Counted from the first letter of the stretch, positions 46,105 to 57,484 are shown. The stretch is DNA of 64,000 nt from Macquaria australasica (GCA_005408345.1 SEMN01000531.1:248001-312000), one strand, 5' to 3'. Translations and numbers: made by a program. Notes: generated by a model from the letters alone, not told the origin.

Positions 46105-46826
46105 ACAGAGCTCACACTGATGAACAAAATCACATCGTCTGCAAACAGCTGCATTTTTAAAATTATATTTGCTGTCTGCTTATTCTTGGGTTTACATATT
46201 CTAATAAAAACAAGTAATTGTACTTCAATATCTCAAATATTTGATTTTCCCCTGAAAGGGCCATTCTTTCAAATGGAAATATTCCAGATGTCTTGTGTAT
46301 TATTTTTTTTACACATTTACATTTTCCCCAACATCAGCCTGACATATTTTATTTAGAAAATGTCAGAATCTCCACTAGAATTTAAAATTCTTTTTGTAAG
46401 AAGACTCAATGCTGGAACAACAAGCCACTTGTGCGTCAAACTTAGTTTAAGAGGGTAAATATCCTGAAATTCAAACAATTCTAACATATTGCTGTTAGGT
46501 AAAAACGTCCAATTTTGGTGATTTTTTGTTTTTGTTAGAGTTGAATGACGACATGCTCTTCTATGGGTAGAGGCCATTTAACCACTTAGACTCATATTAC
46601 ATAACATTAAAAACCACCAAACCACTTGACCGAGTTAATGCTAAATTTCTGAAAGTTAGTTTAATGTATGAAGGGTGCAGGTCATTTTTTGGGCCAGTAA
46701 AAATATTTAAATAACTCTCAATAACAAATTTGTGCTGGAATATAAAATCATTGCCAAATTAAGCCGTTAAATTAACTGACAAACAGGAAGATCTAAACCA
46801 TTAAAAATTATATTCTTAATACTCAC
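46105..46826. other. J spacer, nothing recognised
   Basis: Starts with the lineage B flank block (CACATCGTCTGCAAACAG), then AT-rich sequence with no J motif. Confidence 0.5.
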
Positions 46827-46889
46827 TGCTCTGTACAGTTAGTTTTGTTCCTTCTCCAAAAATGAGTTTGTTGTTTCCAGTAATAGTCG
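46827..46889 (-). CDS. TRAJ: TRAJ segment (lineage B)
   Basis: Reads TITGNNKLIFGEGTKLTVQS, phase-1 GTGAGT donor. RSS 46890-46917: perfect heptamer CACAGTG, nonamer ATAATAACT. Confidence 0.94.
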
Positions 46890-47248
46890 CACAGTGCATC
46901 TGATCTGAATAATAACTACACAACCTATTTCCTCGTGAGCATACACTAATAACACATTACAAAACATAAGTAAAACAAAATAGTAACAGCAAATGTATTT
47001 GGCTTGATAATATTTGGACTTAAGCACTATAATTATTAAATGTGACATGTTTGAGCCATTTTTCATTGCCACATCTCATACAGCTTGCAGTTAGGAGAGC
47101 ATTCAAGTATAATTAACAGACCAAAAGAAAAACACATTTAAAAAATGGATAAGAGAATTGTAATTGGGGGGGGGGGTTAAAATGTAATGAGTAATTCCTA
47201 CTTTAAACCCTGGAATAAACATTTCATCCAACAATCCTCTGAACTTAC

Positions 47249-47295
47249 TTGAATCAGTTTTATCCCTCGGCCAAACGTGATCTTGGAATTTGACA
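47249..47295 (-). pseudogene. TRAJ: TRAJ with shortened 3' end, out of phase with TRAC
   Basis: Reads SNSKITFGRGIKLIQ and reaches its GTAAGT donor 7 nt early, ending in phase 0. Any splice to TRAC exon 1 would therefore shift the frame. The RSS is intact (47296-47323: CACAGTG, ACAATAACT), so it can still be rearranged but cannot make a chain. Confidence 0.82.
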
Positions 47296-47686
47296 CACAG
47301 TGTTTGTTGCCGTCACAATAACTGATGTCAACACTATGTCAACATTTTATCTGGACAGAGCTTTTTAATGTAATATGAGTCAAAGGGTTTGAAATAGCAT
47401 ATCATTAATCAACTTTGAATAGTAAGACAAATCACCAAAAATTGATATACAAGGTTTTTACCCAACAGCAATGATACATCCTAATGGTATTTAAATGGAC
47501 TGAATCTAAACTGTACACTCAAAGTCAAAGTCAGGTGTCAAAGATTTGAGATCACACAGACATTTAACTTCAAACAGATGAGCTCTTGTGATCTTTGATT
47601 ATGAAAGAAAACTATAAAGGTGATGGACTTATATCATCAGGAGTTCAGAGTGACTTTTGAAATAAAACAAATCAAACTGGACTTAC

Positions 47687-47746
47687 TGGCTTCAACGTTC
47701 AGTCGGATCCCCGACCCAAAGATCAGCTTGTAAGTTCCCGTATTCA
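47687..47746 (-). CDS. TRAJ: TRAJ segment
   Basis: Reads NTGTYKLIFGSGIRLNVEA, phase-1 GTAAGT donor. RSS 47747-47774: CACAACA, ACAATAACT. Confidence 0.94.
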
Positions 47747-47774
47747 CACAACACAAAACACCATCACAATAACT

Positions 47775-48664
47775 GACAGCTTCACAGCAACCGTGAAGCA
47801 GCTCACAGCGTCCTAATCCAGTGAACTGAACAAACTTCTCTTATTCCAAAAAGGAAAATCTGACGTTAACAAAGTTTGTACATCATGAATTAAGATGCTC
47901 TTTTACAGTTTCAGAACTGTGCTTAACATACAGTCAAAATTAACTCAGTGTTTTTTGTAAATTAGTAACTAATTAGTAACAAGTGTTTGATAATCAGGTT
48001 TAAACCTTGTTTTTTGTTAACAGGATATAAGTGTCATATGTGTCACATTAGCAAGATTCTTACAGTGTCAGATTACAGTTATTGTTAAGTGTTTGATGGT
48101 TTCTTTACATTTGTATTTAGTAAATTTAATTTGCCAACAACCTATATAAACTGGAGTACTTAAACATGTAATGTCTTTCAACACCACAAAGAAACATTTT
48201 CAGCTTTATTATGCAAATTCACTGATTTAAATTTCACATATCACTTTTGAGGTCTTATTTTCACTTATTTGGTACTGTGGCCTGCATGAACTGTATTGGC
48301 TTTTTAAACTCCAGTACCTGATGTGTAAAGGAGCAGACGTGGATTTAGCCACATCATCTGCAGTCGTATTTTGTCAGACACAGGTTGTTACAGGCTAGCT
48401 TTATATGGCCAGTGCCTCTTCTGGACAATGAGAAGTGTACAGATCATGTGTTTGCTGATCACATGTGCATTTCAAATGAGCTCCTTCTTGTGTTATCTCA
48501 GTTTTGTAACTAATTAGACACCAACATTTTCTACATGTGAGTTTTTTTGGGAATTTGGAAGCAAAACTATTCATTTGTAGCTGAAAACCTCATAATATTA
48601 AATTCTGGAATAGAGCAAATCTGTGTTATGTGTGACTGATAGATTTGAGATAGTTTGGACTCAC
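47775..48664. other. Long J spacer with a ghost lineage B flank
   Basis: No J motif is left, but 48320-48375 (TGATGTGTAAAGGAGCAG..., CCACATCATCTGCA) matches the sequence just 5' of the J at 43247. This suggests a lost J. Confidence 0.5.
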
Positions 48665-48721
48665 GTGTCTCTACAGTCAGTTTGATTCCAGCTCCAAACC
48701 TCAGTCTGTCAGTGTTTGTCC
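48665..48721 (-). CDS. TRAJ: TRAJ segment with consensus nonamer
   Basis: Reads TNTDRLRFGAGIKLTVET, phase-1 GTGAGT donor. RSS 48722-48749: heptamer CACAGTA and nonamer ACAAAAACC, the only exact 9 of 9 nonamer found in the array. Confidence 0.95.
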
Positions 48722-48749
48722 CACAGTACGAACTGACAGGACAAAAACC

Positions 48750-49294
48750 CTCAGAGGTCAAACACGTATCGAATGTTTTCATTCATTGAACAAAGTGGTA
48801 AAATAGCAAAACCGCTTTTGTTTTGTTTTCAGCTGACATTTAAAATTCTAAACTCTAGATTTTCCCATTAAATAACTCCTAAAATATATCTGTCATCTGC
48901 TTGTTGCAGCTTTTCATTGTACAGTTATATGGAATATTATAAGCCTGTCAAAATCTTTAAAGCAAAAGAAAAGCTGCCTTTAAATTTGACTACAGTTTGA
49001 AAAATTTTCCAAATCAACCTATCTTTGGTTACATAATAGATTGTGCTTCTAAGTTTGACTTCCAAAGATTATTTTTATATTTTGTTTACCAGTTTTGGAA
49101 ATTAGACATTGAGGTTACATGTTGCTTCAGTATCTTGAATCTGTATCTTGTTGGAGAAATTCTGTTGTTCTAATAAATAAAACTAATGTTGTATGTACAG
49201 TGTGTTTTGAAGCTGAGCTTGTTGACTTTAACTTTTAGCTTGAAACAACTTTGCAGTCGGATTTTCACCAAAGTATAAAAAGAATTCAACTTAC
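48750..49294. other. J spacer, nothing recognised
   Basis: AT-rich, no J motif or repeat family seen. Confidence 0.5.
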
Positions 49295-49348
49295 TGGCAT
49301 CAACGTGAAGTTTGGTGCCGCTTCCAAAGATAATCTTGTTAACATTCA
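49295..49348 (-). CDS. TRAJ: TRAJ segment
   Basis: Reads NVNKIIFGSGTKLHVDA, the shortest intact J here (54 nt), phase-1 GTAAGT donor. RSS 49349-49376: CACAGTC, ACACAAACC (8 of 9). Its RSS spacer and flank are nearly the same as those of the J at 62353. Confidence 0.94.
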
Positions 49349-49828
49349 CACAGTCTGAAGCTTCAGTACACAAACCTCACTGACTGAACTCTGCAGCAAA
49401 CAGCACGCTTCAGACAAACTCAGAGTTACAGAAATGAGTGAAAACTCTGGAAACAGACGACAAGTTTTGGAATCTATGTGACAATAGTGGGAAATGTTAG
49501 CTAACAGTTCAGCTTGGTTCAGGTTAGCTTCACGTTTGGGTTCAGTTAATGAAAAATAAGAGTTTTGGATCAAACTCTTGTTTTCAGTGGAGTTTCTACT
49601 GCTCATACTAGGGAAACAATGCTCATCATGTCAACACATTTGTGACCATCAACTCCAAAAACTCAAGAAAAGTCAACCCCTTAAACTTAACTTAGGGTCC
49701 AGAAGTCAGTGATTAAAGATGAAACTAGATTTGTTATGAAACCTGTTGAGCTCATTTATCTGCAGAAACCCACCACACTGAATATCGACTGTATGTTCGT
49801 TTGGGATTATCAGACGACATGAACTTAC

Positions 49829-49885
49829 GTGTCTGGACGTTCAGCCTGATTCCTCGACCGAACAGCAGCTTATTCCCCACCATCA
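49829..49885 (-). CDS. TRAJ: TRAJ segment
   Basis: Reads MVGNKLLFGRGIRLNVQT, phase-1 GTAAGT donor. RSS 49886-49913: CACAGTG (7 of 7), ATAAAAACC (8 of 9), one of the strongest in the window. Confidence 0.95.
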
Positions 49886-50226
49886 CACAGTGTTTTTCAG
49901 CCTGATAAAAACCAACACCACCTCCACTAAACAGCTGCAGGTTCAGTTTAAACTGCAAACACTGAACAGAAACCCTGCAGACAAACTGAGGGTCAAAAAC
50001 ACAACTAAATGTCTGCACTCATGAAAAGTCAACTTTGGTTTATTCCTGACGAGATAACAAACTAAACTTGCTTCAAAACTTTTTTGAGATGTTAAAACAC
50101 TATAGTTCCTCCTTTTATTTATTTATTTGTTGTTTTTTTGTTCTTCTGTTTAGGTTCTGTATGTATTCCAGTAAAACAATTTAAAGATGCTCCATATAAA
50201 TAATTATAATTTATATCAGTACTTAC

Positions 50227-50289
50227 TGGGTTCAATGTTTAATCTGGTTCCACTTCCGAAGATGATCCGAAATTGATTTCCAGTATTCA
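50227..50289 (-). CDS. TRAJ: TRAJ segment (EP cluster)
   Basis: Reads NTGNQFRIIFGSGTRLNIEP, phase-1 GTAAGT donor. RSS 50290-50317: CACAACA, ACACAAACT. First member (TRAC side) of the expanded lineage ending in IEP, which runs to 63.2 kb. Confidence 0.95.
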
Positions 50290-50612
50290 CACAACATGAT
50301 GCCCCATAACACAAACTCAGAGTGACGAACTGAACCAAACTTCTTTTGAAAAATGACTACTGAAAAATAATTTTAAACCTAATTATCCAGAATTTTTAGA
50401 ATATCTACATTTATTGATGTTAATGTTTAAGATTAAACCAATCGCGTCACAATTAGTCTCTTTAAATCTTTGGATAACTGCAGCCGCATCCATATAAAAC
50501 AACTGTTTCTGAAAAGTATTTCACCAAAAATGTTTTACTGAATTATTTTCTACTTTGCGCTGATTTTATAAACCCTGTATTAATAATATTTTAGATCTAT
50601 ATGAGTACTTAC

Positions 50613-50675
50613 TGGTTTCAATGGTTAACCTGGTTCCCCTTCCAAATATGATTTTAAATCCACCTCCAGCATTCA
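50613..50675 (-). CDS. TRAJ: TRAJ segment (EP cluster)
   Basis: Reads NAGGGFKIIFGRGTRLTIET, the only cluster member ending in IET. RSS 50676-50703: CACAACA, ACACAAACT. Its 5' flank (about 50760-50880) is duplicated at 58230-58350 and 59175-59295. Confidence 0.95.
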
Positions 50676-51210
50676 CACAACATGAAGCACCACAACACAA
50701 ACTCAGCAGACAAACTGGACCAAACTTCACTTAAAGAAAGGACATTTTTACATCCGAGACTTTTATGACTTTGGTCCAGTAATAGGTTGCTATTTTCATA
50801 AAATTTACCAGCACATTATAAATGTATATCATAGATATGATGTAGCTTCTAATAGTTACTGTACAGCAGAGACACTGAACCAACTGATGTTTTACTTTGA
50901 TGATAATTTCCGTTCATAAAAACTTGTTTAAATCTTTGTTTTAGCCGGATGAGGCTGTATTTTGTTTCATCTCAACAGTATTATATTGAATTATTTTCTA
51001 CTTTGTGCCGATTTTATGAGCCTGAAGAGTCGAATTAATCATTGCATTACTGTCAGCAGCTGTTTGCTCATCAATCAGTCCAGATAACTACGAGTTTATT
51101 ATCTTTTTATCTGCTACTCTGGTTTTGTGAATATTCACGTCAAATACTGAAAAGTTTGTTTTTAAAGACGTCTTCTATAAATAATTATTATGGTATGTAT
51201 CACTACTTAC

Positions 51211-51273
51211 TGGGTTCAATGGTTAATCTGGTTCCTCTTCCAAAAATGAGCTTATTTCGATTTCCAGTATTCA
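51211..51273 (-). CDS. TRAJ: TRAJ segment (EP cluster)
   Basis: Reads NTGNRNKLIFGRGTRLTIEP. RSS 51274-51301: CACAGCA, ACACAAACT. Preceded on the TRAC side by the conserved block TTTAAAGACGTCTTCTATAA (about 51161-51180). Confidence 0.95.
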
Positions 51274-51673
51274 CACAGCATGAAGCACCACAACACAAAC
51301 TCAGCAGAGTGACGAACTGAACCAAACTTGATTTAGAAAAACACTGTTTTTACATTTGAGACTTCAGTCACAACAATAAGCTGCATTTTGTCCATTAGAT
51401 TTATATTATATATATTATAATATTATTAATATACTATAAATAAAATGTACATTTTGATATGTTCGGTACAGTAGAGATACTTAATGAACAGTTTTAGCGA
51501 TGATGCTTTTAATTAATACATTGATGCTTTGATTAATGCATGCTCAGTTGATGTATTGATTGTGATTAATATGATTGAGACAATCTTTCAACCATTTAGG
51601 TTTATAAAACCCTCTTTACATCTTTAAATAACATAACTGCAAACTCTGGGTTATGATCAATATCAGTACTTAC

Positions 51674-51739
51674 TAGGTTCAATGGTTAATCTGGTTCCAC
51701 TTCCAAAAATGAGCTTATATTGATTTCCACCTCCAGTCA
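51674..51739 (-). CDS. TRAJ: TRAJ segment (EP cluster)
   Basis: Reads GGGNQYKLIFGSGTRLTIEP after an initial Thr. RSS 51740-51767: CACAACA, ACACAAACT. Its flank is part of the block repeated at 54.4 and 60.3 kb. Confidence 0.95.
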
Positions 51740-51767
51740 CACAACATGAAGCACCGCAACACAAACT

Positions 51768-52323
51768 CAGCAGTGACCAACTGAACCAAACTCCATTTAG
51801 AAAAACATAGTTTTTACATTTGAGACTTCTGCTATTCATAAACAAGATGCTATTTTAGTTCAAAACAAATTTACATTATAAATTTAAAATAAAATGTAAA
51901 TCTCGATAGTTACTGTACAGTAGAGATACTGAACCAACTGTTTTAGGGACAATGTTTTAACTTTGATAATAATTTCTGCTCATAACAACTTGTTTAAATC
52001 TTTGTTTTAGCCAGATGAGGCTGTATTTTTGGTTTTATCCCAAAACTGTTTTCTCAGATTCTGAAAGGTTGACATTTTGGAGATACAAGGTTTTCATCTC
52101 AACAGTATTATACTGAATTATTTTCTACTTTATGAGCCTGAAGAGTCGAATTAATCATTAGATCACTGTCAGCTGTTCACTCATCAGTCAGTCCAGATAA
52201 CTACGAGTTTATTATCTTTTTATCTGCTACTCTGGTTTTGTGAATATTTGTGTCAAACACTGTAAAGTTTGTTTTTAAAGACGTCTTCTATAAATAATTA
52301 TTATAGTATGTTTCACTACTTAC
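51768..52323 (-). repeat. EP-cluster spacer block, copy 1 of 3
   Basis: Shares long runs of near identity with 54436-54980 and 60351-60895, for example 'CTATTCATAAACAAGATGCT', 'GACAATGTTTTAACTTTG' and 'AAGGTTGACATTTTGGAGAT'. In each copy the block sits between two Js in the same arrangement, so the unit of duplication is a J pair with its spacer (about 1.2 kb). Confidence 0.9.
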
Positions 52324-52380
52324 TGGGTTCAATGGTTAATCTGGTTCCTCTTCCAAAGATGAGCTTATTTGCAGTATTCA
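52324..52380 (-). CDS. TRAJ: TRAJ segment (EP cluster)
   Basis: Reads NTANKLIFGRGTRLTIEP. RSS 52381-52408: CACAGCA, ACACAAACT. Equivalent in position to the Js at 54981 and 60896. Confidence 0.95.
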
Positions 52381-52664
52381 CACAGCATGAAGCACCACAA
52401 CACAAACTCAGAGGGACAAACTGAACCAGACTCCATTCAGAAAAACATAATTTTAACATTTGAGGACTTTTGCTTGAATCACGACATAGCACTCACAACA
52501 ATAAGCGGCTTAATGTTGTTAAATTAAATGTAAATTATGACATGTACTGTACAGTAGAGATACTGAACTGTTTTAGCAATTTTATGTATTCCTGAAAACA
52601 AAGTAAAATTTGTTTTTAAAGACTCGTCCTATAAATGATATTGATGATATGTATCACTACTTAC

Positions 52665-52724
52665 TGGGTTCAATGATTAATCTGGTTCCACTTCCAAAGG
52701 TGATCTTTTGAGTTCCAGTATACA
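52665..52724 (-). CDS. TRAJ: TRAJ segment (EP cluster)
   Basis: Reads YTGTQKITFGSGTRLIIEP. RSS 52725-52752: CACAACA, ACACAAACT. Equivalent in position to the Js at 56279 and 59026. Confidence 0.95.
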
Positions 52725-53155
52725 CACAACATGAAGCACCACAACACAAACTCAGCAGTGATGAACTGAACTTAGAAAAACATTGCTTTTACATTAGAGA
52801 TTTCTGTCCAGCTAAAAAAGTCACTATTTTCATTATATTAATTGATTATTAATATATACTCTAAATAAAATGTAAATTAAGACAAAACAATTTCAGCTTA
52901 TAAAAACTTCTTTAAAGTTTTAGCTGGATGGTTCTTTATTTTTGGTGTTTTTTTTAGTTCCTGGCATATTGGAGATACACGTTTTCCACCTGACAACAGT
53001 GTTATACTTTGTGCTGATTTTATCATTTTGTTCTGGACTACAAGTTTATTATATTTTTTATCTGCTGATCTGGTTTTGTTTGAGTTCCTGTAAAACACAG
53101 GTATCCTTTTAAAGATATTCTGTATGAGACATTTATAATCTATATCAGTACTCAC

Positions 53156-53212
53156 TAGGTTCAATGGTTAATCTGGTTCCTCTTCCAAAGATGATCTTAT
53201 ATCCACTAGTCA
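53156..53212 (-). CDS. TRAJ: TRAJ segment (EP cluster)
   Basis: Reads TSGYKIIFGRGTRLTIEP, phase-1 GTGAGT donor. RSS 53213-53240: CACAACA, ACACAAACT. Duplicate of the J at 59915, which has two extra codons (Ser-Gly). Confidence 0.95.
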
Positions 53213-53771
53213 CACAACATGAAGCACCATAACACAAACTCGCTGAACCAAACTTCAGTTAGAAAAATGACTAGTGAAAAATTCAGCTTAAACTTAAATA
53301 TCCAGATTTGATTTAGCAGTTAGTTCCTCTCATTGTTTTTACACTTGAGTGATCACAGTTCAGTCACAAAAACAGGACATTATTTTATTAAAATAACTGA
53401 ACATTATAGAGATTTACTGTACAGTAGAGATACGACTGTACTGTAAGTTACTGAACCAAACTTCATTGAGGAAAACGTTTTTACATTTGATTATATTCCA
53501 GTTACGTAAATAGCACAATATTTTGATTAGAAACAAATGTACAAAAATAAATATTATGTATAAAATGTAAATTTTGATATTTACTCTACAGTAGAGATAA
53601 TGTTTTTTCTTTATGTTTTCGTGATCATGCTGATTTTACGAACCAGAAGAGATGAATGAATCATTTCCATCACTGCAGCTGTTTATTCTGGTGCTGTGTG
53701 TAAAACACTGTAAAGTTTGTTTTTAAAGACGTCTTCTATAAATAATTATTATGGTATGTATCGCTACTTAC

Positions 53772-53828
53772 TGGGATCAATGAATAATCTGGTTCCTTTT
53801 CCAAAGATGAGCTTATATCCATCAGTCA
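53772..53828 (-). CDS. TRAJ: TRAJ segment (EP cluster)
   Basis: Reads TDGYKLIFGKGTRLFIDP, with FGKG and an IDP end. RSS 53829-53856: CACAGCA, ACACAAACT. Confidence 0.95.
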
Positions 53829-54344
53829 CACAGCATGAAGCACCACAACACAAACTCAGCTGTGAGGAACTGAACCAAACTCCATTTAGAAAACTGAAAC
53901 ATTTAATTTACACCTAAATTTGATTGAAATGATTAGTTCCTCTTATATAATCATTATTTTTACATTTGAGACTTTTAGATTAATTATAACTTTCCAGTTC
54001 CAAAAGAAGTTAATTAGAAATAGGAATGTAATACATTTTAAACTGTGATATTTACGGTGCTGTACAGATACTGACCAATCTGATTTACTGATGCTTTATT
54101 TAAATATTTGCTTGATGTATTTATTATTATTAGTGTTTATTAAATCTTAAATCTTAGTTTGGATAAAAACCAAACTGCAGCTTCATCCAGATAAAACACA
54201 AACTGTTTTCTTAGTTTGTGAAAAGTTCACGTTTTGGAGATACAAGTTTTCTACCTGACACCAGTTATACTGAATTATTTTCTACTTTCTGCTGATTCTG
54301 TGAGTCCCATATAAACACTGTTTATGATCAATATCACTACTTAC

Positions 54345-54407
54345 TGGGTTCAATGGTTAATCTGGTTCCACTTCCAAAGATCAGCTTAGTTCCACCTCCA
54401 GTATTCA
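54345..54407 (-). CDS. TRAJ: TRAJ segment (EP cluster)
   Basis: Reads NTGGGTKLIFGSGTRLTIEP. RSS 54408-54435: CACAACA, ACACAAACT. One residue (first, Asn for Thr) differs from the J at 60260, with matching flanks. Confidence 0.95.
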
Positions 54408-54435
54408 CACAACATGAAGCACCACAACACAAACT

Positions 54436-54980
54436 CAGCAGTGACCAACTGAACCAAACTCCATTTAGAAAAACATAGTTTTTACATTTGAGACTTCTGC
54501 TATTCATAAACAAGATGCTATTTTAGTTCAAAACAAATTTACATTATAAATTTAAAATAAAATGTAAATCTTGATAGTTACTGTACAGTAGAGATACTGA
54601 ACCAACTGTTTTAGGGACAATGTTTTAACTTTGTAAATAATTTCTGCTCATAACAACTTGTTTAAATCTTTGTTTTAGCCAGATGAGGCTGTATTTTTGG
54701 TTTTATCCCAAAACTGTTTTCTCAGATTCTGAAAGGTTGACATTTTGGAGATACAAGGTTTTCATCTCAACGGTATTATATTGAATTATTTTCGACTTTG
54801 TGCCGATTTGGAATCATTAGATCACTGTCAGCTGTTCACTCATCAATCAGTCCAGATAACTACGAGTTTATTATCTTTTTATCTGCTACTCTGGTTTTGT
54901 GAATATTCGTGTCAAACACTAAAGTTTGTTTTTAAAGACGTCTTCTATAAATAATTATTATGGTATGTTTCACTACTTAC
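54436..54980 (-). repeat. EP-cluster spacer block, copy 2 of 3
   Basis: Second copy of the block described at 51768. Slightly shorter around 54800-54830, a deletion shared with copy 3, so copies 2 and 3 are the closest pair. Confidence 0.9.
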
Positions 54981-55043
54981 TGGGTTCAATGGTTAATCTG
55001 GTTCCTCTTCCAAAGATGAGCTTATATGCACCTCCAGTATTCA
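54981..55043 (-). CDS. TRAJ: TRAJ segment (EP cluster)
   Basis: Reads NTGGAYKLIFGRGTRLTIEP. RSS 55044-55071: CACAGCA, ACACAAACT. Confidence 0.95.
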
Positions 55044-55289
55044 CACAGCATGAAGCACCACAACACAAACTCAGAGGGACGAACTGAACCAAACTCCATT
55101 CAGAAAAACATAATTTTAACATTTGAGGACTTTTGCTTGAATCATGACATAGCACTCACAACAATAAGCGGCTTAATGTTGTTAAATTAAATGTAAATTA
55201 TGACATGTACTGTACAGTAGAGATACTGAACTGTTTTAGCAATTTTATGTATTCCTGAAAACAAAGTAAAATTTGTTTTTAAAGACGCC

Positions 55290-56245
55290 TCGTTTTTCAT
55301 TTCAGTTATTTTTATGGGGACAAGTATGTAGCATAAACCACAAACAGCATTTATAGCCTAAGCTAATTTGCAATGCCCGTCCCTAGATGGGCCTTTAAAA
55401 TACATAAAACTCAGCAACACATAAACAAGAGACTGTACAAAACATAGACTCAACAACACATTACATTAAAAACACAAACTCAGAACTCGGCAAGAGAATA
55501 CAGACAATAGACAGAACAATAGAAGACAGAAACAAATACAATAACGCACCATAAAACAAAAAGCACCAGATCATTCATGATTACATGACTGATCCGTCTT
55601 CAAAAACTGTTTCAGTTTGAGTTTAAAATGATCCCAATCAGGATCCAGTTTGACTTCTGGAGGTAACGAATTCCACATGTTGATCCCTCAAACAGAAAAA
55701 GCTGTTTGACCAAATGAGGATTTACACAAGGGCACCTTACACTTTCCCATTGGAAGCTCCACGTGTTGCTGAGCCCGAAGCTCTTAGTGGAACCACAAGG
55801 TCACTGAGCACCTCAGAAGCCTGCTTATGCAGGCATTTATAAATAAGTTTAAGATAGCAGCAAATGTAATGTAATGGTCAAAATTTAACATATTTAATTT
55901 CTTAAGAACACTGCAATGATGCGATCTTATTGGTTTCCTGTTCAAAATTTGAATTGCTCGATAGTATATCATCATAAGAGGCTTGGTGATTGTAGCTGCT
56001 GCTTGTGACCAAGAAGTTACACAATAACTTAAATGTGAAAAGATCACAGAGTGCATGAAACTATTTGCAGCATGGAATGACAGGCAGTCTCTAATAAGTC
56101 TAAATGTATGTAAGTTTGCTTTTGCAACCCTGCTCACCATTTTAACGTGCTTCTCAAATTTTAGGTGGGAGTCTAACACAAAGCCGAGATATTTTACCTC
56201 TGAGACCCGTTCAATACGTTGCCCATTAATCTGTAGATTTAACTA
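55290..56245 (-). mobile_element. LINE insertion inside the J cluster
   Basis: The flanking spacer is otherwise the same as 52410-52660 and 58770-59020, where no insertion occurs, so the edges can be placed within a few bases. On the minus strand 55784-56179 encodes LDSHLKFEKHVKMVSRVAKA, FRLIRDCLSFHAANSFMHSV, FSHLSYCVTSWSQAAATITK and HCSVLKKLNMLNFDHYITFA. This is the C-terminal part of a fish LINE reverse transcriptase (Rex1/CR1/L2-like group; exact clade uncertain). Frameshifts follow, with remnants of the FGQTAFSVRG-like end and a 3' UTR to about 55290. It is 5'-truncated and dead. Confidence 0.85.
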
Positions 56246-56278
56246 TGAATGATATTGATGATATTTATCGCTACTTAC

Positions 56279-56335
56279 TGGGTTCAATGTTTAATCTGGT
56301 TCCACTTCCAAAGGTGATCTTATTTCCAGTATACA
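56279..56335 (-). CDS. TRAJ: TRAJ segment (EP cluster), next to LINE insertion
   Basis: Reads YTGNKITFGSGTRLNIEP. RSS 56336-56363: CACAACA, ACACAAACT. The donor is only about 30 bp from the LINE edge, but the GTAAGT is intact. Confidence 0.95.
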
Positions 56336-57045
56336 CACAACATGAAGCACCATAACACAAACTCAGCAGAGTGACCAACTGAACCAAACTCCATTTAGAA
56401 AGTTATTGCTTTTACATTAGAGATTTCTGTCCAGTTAAAAAAATAAGTCATTATTTTCATTATATTAATTGATTATTAATATATACTCTAAATAAAATGT
56501 AAATTGTGATATTTATTGTCCAATAGAGATACTGAACAAATTGTTTCTTGATTAATATATTGATGACTTGATTTTTACGATTAAGACAATCTTTCAACAA
56601 TATCTGCTCATAGAAACTTCTTTAAATCTTTTAAAGTTTTAGCTGGATGATTCTTTATCTTTGGTGTTTTTTTATTGGAGATACAAGTTTTCCACCTGAC
56701 AACAGTGTTATACTTTGTGCTGATTTTATAATTTTGTTCTGGACTAAGTTTATTACCTTTTTATCTGCTGATCTGGTTTTGTTTGTGTTCCTGTAAAACA
56801 CAGGTATCTTTTTAAAGATGTTCTTGATGATCATAGTCCAGATATTGATGATTCTGATTGATACTTTCTCAGCTGATGTATTAGATCGTTACGATAAAGA
56901 CAGGTATTGAATTATTTTCTACTTTGTGCTGATTTTATGAACCAGAAGAGATGAATGAATCATTTCCATCACTGTCAGCAGCTGTTTATTCTGGTTTTAA
57001 AGACGCCTCATATAAATAATATTTATGATGTGTATCAGTACTCAC

Positions 57046-57108
57046 TGGGATCAATGATTAATTTGGTTCCACTTCCAAAGATGATCCTATTTACACTTCC
57101 AGTATTCA
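57046..57108 (-). CDS. TRAJ: TRAJ segment (EP cluster)
   Basis: Reads NTGSVNRIIFGSGTKLIIDP, with Lys in place of the usual Arg before LIIDP. GTGAGT donor. RSS 57109-57136: CACAACA, ACACAAACT. Confidence 0.95.
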
Positions 57109-57393
57109 CACAACATGAAGCCCCACAACACAAACTCAGCAGTGACGAACTGAACTGCAGCTTCATCCAGATACAACTAAAACTGTTTTTGTTGTTTGTG
57201 AAAAGTTCACATTTAGAGATACAAGTTTTCTACCTGACACCAGAGTTATACTGAATTATTTTCTACTTTCTGCTGATTTTATGAGTCCCATATAAACACT
57301 GTTTATGATCAATATCAGTACTTAAAACACTGTAAAGTTTGCTTTTAAATACACTTCCTATAAATAATATTTATGATCAATATCAGTACTTAC

Positions 57394-57456
57394 TGGGTTC
57401 AATGATTAATCTGGTTCCACTTCCAAAGATCAGTTTATATTGATTTGTTGTAGTCA
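57394..57456 (-). CDS. TRAJ: TRAJ segment (EP cluster)
   Basis: Reads TTTNQYKLIFGSGTRLIIEP. RSS 57457-57484: CACAACA, ACACAAACT. Confidence 0.95.
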
Positions 57457-57484
57457 CACAACATGAAACACCACAACACAAACT

